Below are positions 14,985 through 15,686 of a stretch of 15,686 nucleotides of DNA, piece after piece. The stretch is from CAZEMR01 sp964513465. GTDB taxonomy: Bacteria > Bacteroidota > Ignavibacteria > Kapaibacteriales > UBA2268. Made by a program: the position numbers and the translations under genes. Under the pieces are notes generated by a model. The model worked only from the letters and a program-made list of their open reading frames with translations, was not told the DNA's origin and ran no database searches. The stretch spans positions 1-15,686 of the forward strand of contig CAZEMR010000069.1 in NCBI GenBank assembly GCA_964513465.1. Direction: 5' to 3'. Each line of letters opens with the position of its first letter. Within the stretch, counting starts at the first letter, position 1.

Positions 14985-15287
14985 ATGCAACCAGGCAATG
15001 CAGCATATTACCAAAAGATTCTTCGGGATAATCTTGCGATGCTCCGAAAGAAATACCTGCTGACCTCCATTGCTATATTCGGTTCGGTGGCCCGCGGCGA
15101 AAACTCATCCGAAAGCGATGTCGACCTTCTGGTGGATTTTGAAAAACCAATCGGACTCGCCATCGTGGATCTCAAAGACGAATTGGAGGAGTTGCTCTGC
15201 GCCAGAGTCGATATTATCCCGATTAATGCAATGCGCCGCAGACCACGCCTGTATGAATTAATCAAAAGCGACCTGATCCATGTCTGA
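14985..15287 (+). CDS. mntA: MNT-domain antitoxin, minimal nucleotidyltransferase (MntA-like)
   Basis: This 100-residue minimal nucleotidyltransferase has the full active-site pattern GSx10DxD: G33-S34, D45 and D47 (FGSVARGE, then SESDVDLL), with a third acidic residue at D76 (ARVDIIP). In characterised MntA-HepT pairs the MNT protein neutralises the HEPN toxin by adding AMP to a tyrosine near its active site. The ATG at 14985 is chosen over one at 14952 because the family N-terminus (MQPGNAAYYQKIL) begins here; the upstream residues are a hydrophobic translation of AT-rich leader. The stop codon overlaps the start of the HEPN gene by 8 bases, so the two are translationally coupled. All catalytic residues are present, so enzyme activity is likely. 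Confidence 0.9.
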   Translation: MQPGNAAYYQKILRDNLAMLRKKYLLTSIAIFGSVARGENSSESDVDLLVDFEKPIGLAIVDLKDELEELLCARVDIIPINAMRRRPRLYELIKSDLIHV

Positions 15288-15624
15288 TCGAAGCGACCCC
15301 ATAATCCTCGACGAAATAATCGACTCGGTCGGGAGAATTTTTGAATACTGTAGCGGAATGGAATTCAAAGAATTTGTCGAAGACCGAAAAACAATCGATG
15401 CAGTAGCCCGCAATTTCGAAATCATTGGCGAAGCTTCGCGACAGCTAAGCATTGAGTTCAGAAACAGGCATTCCGCAATACCCTGGCGAAAGATAATTGG
15501 ATTGCGAAATGTGATCATCAACGAATACTTCGATATTGATGTGGAAAATGTATGGTTTATCATTAAAAATGAACTGCCCGATTTCCATTCTGCGGTAATA
15601 AGGCTACGGGATAAATCCCTGTAA
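15280..15624 (+). CDS. hepT: HEPN-domain toxin partner (HepT-like, DUF86) with altered catalytic motif
   Basis: The 114-residue, mostly helical protein is of the HEPN/DUF86 type that pairs with MNT antitoxins. Characterised HepT toxins are RNases with the motif RxxxxHxY; the tyrosine is the target of AMP addition by MntA. Here the motif reads R76-N-V-I-I-N81-E-Y83, so the Arg and Tyr are kept but the catalytic His is Asn. The Asn codon AAC at 15520-15522 is one base from CAC (His). Other family features are intact: ARNFEIIGEASRQLS at 43-57 and IPWRKIIGLRN at 67-77. The protein may be a weak or dead RNase kept for another role, an inactivated toxin, or a base error in the assembly. It overlaps mntA by 8 bases. 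Only 62 bases remain after its stop, with no clear terminator. Confidence 0.88.
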   Translation: MSDRSDPIILDEIIDSVGRIFEYCSGMEFKEFVEDRKTIDAVARNFEIIGEASRQLSIEFRNRHSAIPWRKIIGLRNVIINEYFDIDVENVWFIIKNELPDFHSAVIRLRDKSL

Positions 15625-15686
15625 TCGCTTCTCTGCGGCGCGGGCGTCGTGCTGCGCCCGAAATACTACGCCTGGTCGCCGTATGC

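Noticed and set aside
15641..15660. Terminator after hepT (CGGGCG paired with CGCCCG)
   Set aside because: The stem is only 6 bp and no T-tract follows; the window ends soon after.

Overview
The window looks like a piece of a bacterial genome from the FCB superphylum (Bacteroidetes, Zixibacteria, Kapabacteria and relatives). The evidence is two exported proteins whose C-terminal domains look like type IX secretion (T9SS/Por) sorting domains, an exported von Willebrand A plus beta-propeller protein with Ig-like repeats, weak or missing Shine-Dalgarno sequences at many starts, and TAnnTTTG-like promoter elements. Coding DNA is moderately GC-rich and gaps between genes are AT-rich. I cannot name the phylum. 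A run of 100 N inside a repeat-coding gene shows that this is a scaffolded draft assembly, possibly a metagenome bin.

Layout. 1-2504 (minus, cut by the window edge): exported vWA / WD40-like propeller protein. 2505-2925: AT-rich divergent intergenic region. 2926-4791 (plus): aspartate ammonia-lyase with an N-terminal cyclic-nucleotide-binding domain, the most unusual domain combination here. 4822-4860: terminator between convergent genes. 4917-7913 (minus): exported HEYGH metallopeptidase with propeptide and T9SS-type tail. 8037-8081: strong terminator. 8115-8958 (minus): exported DxDGDG calcium-binding repeat protein with T9SS-type tail, split by the gap at 8489-8588. 8959-9272: divergent intergenic region. 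9273-10964 (plus): ArnT/PMT-like membrane glycosyltransferase. 11049-11540 (plus): small exported protein of unknown function, followed by a terminator. 11612-12748, 12810-14120 and about 14204-14881 (plus): anmK, miaB and a thiamine pyrophosphokinase. 14985-15624 (plus): an overlapping MNT-HEPN (MntA-HepT type) toxin-antitoxin pair.

Function. The left half is mostly cell-envelope and secreted proteins and probably shares one export route. The right half is a loose run of housekeeping genes (cell-wall recycling, tRNA modification, thiamine cofactor synthesis) ending in a toxin-antitoxin pair. The genes do not form one pathway.

Points most worth a second look: the CRP-like domain fused to aspartase, with His where the cassette Arg is expected; the HepT protein whose RxxxxHxY motif reads RxxxxNxY; a thiamine pyrophosphokinase whose conserved N-terminus lies upstream of any ATG, GTG or TTG; and a scaffold gap whose two edges are the same 48-bp repeat.
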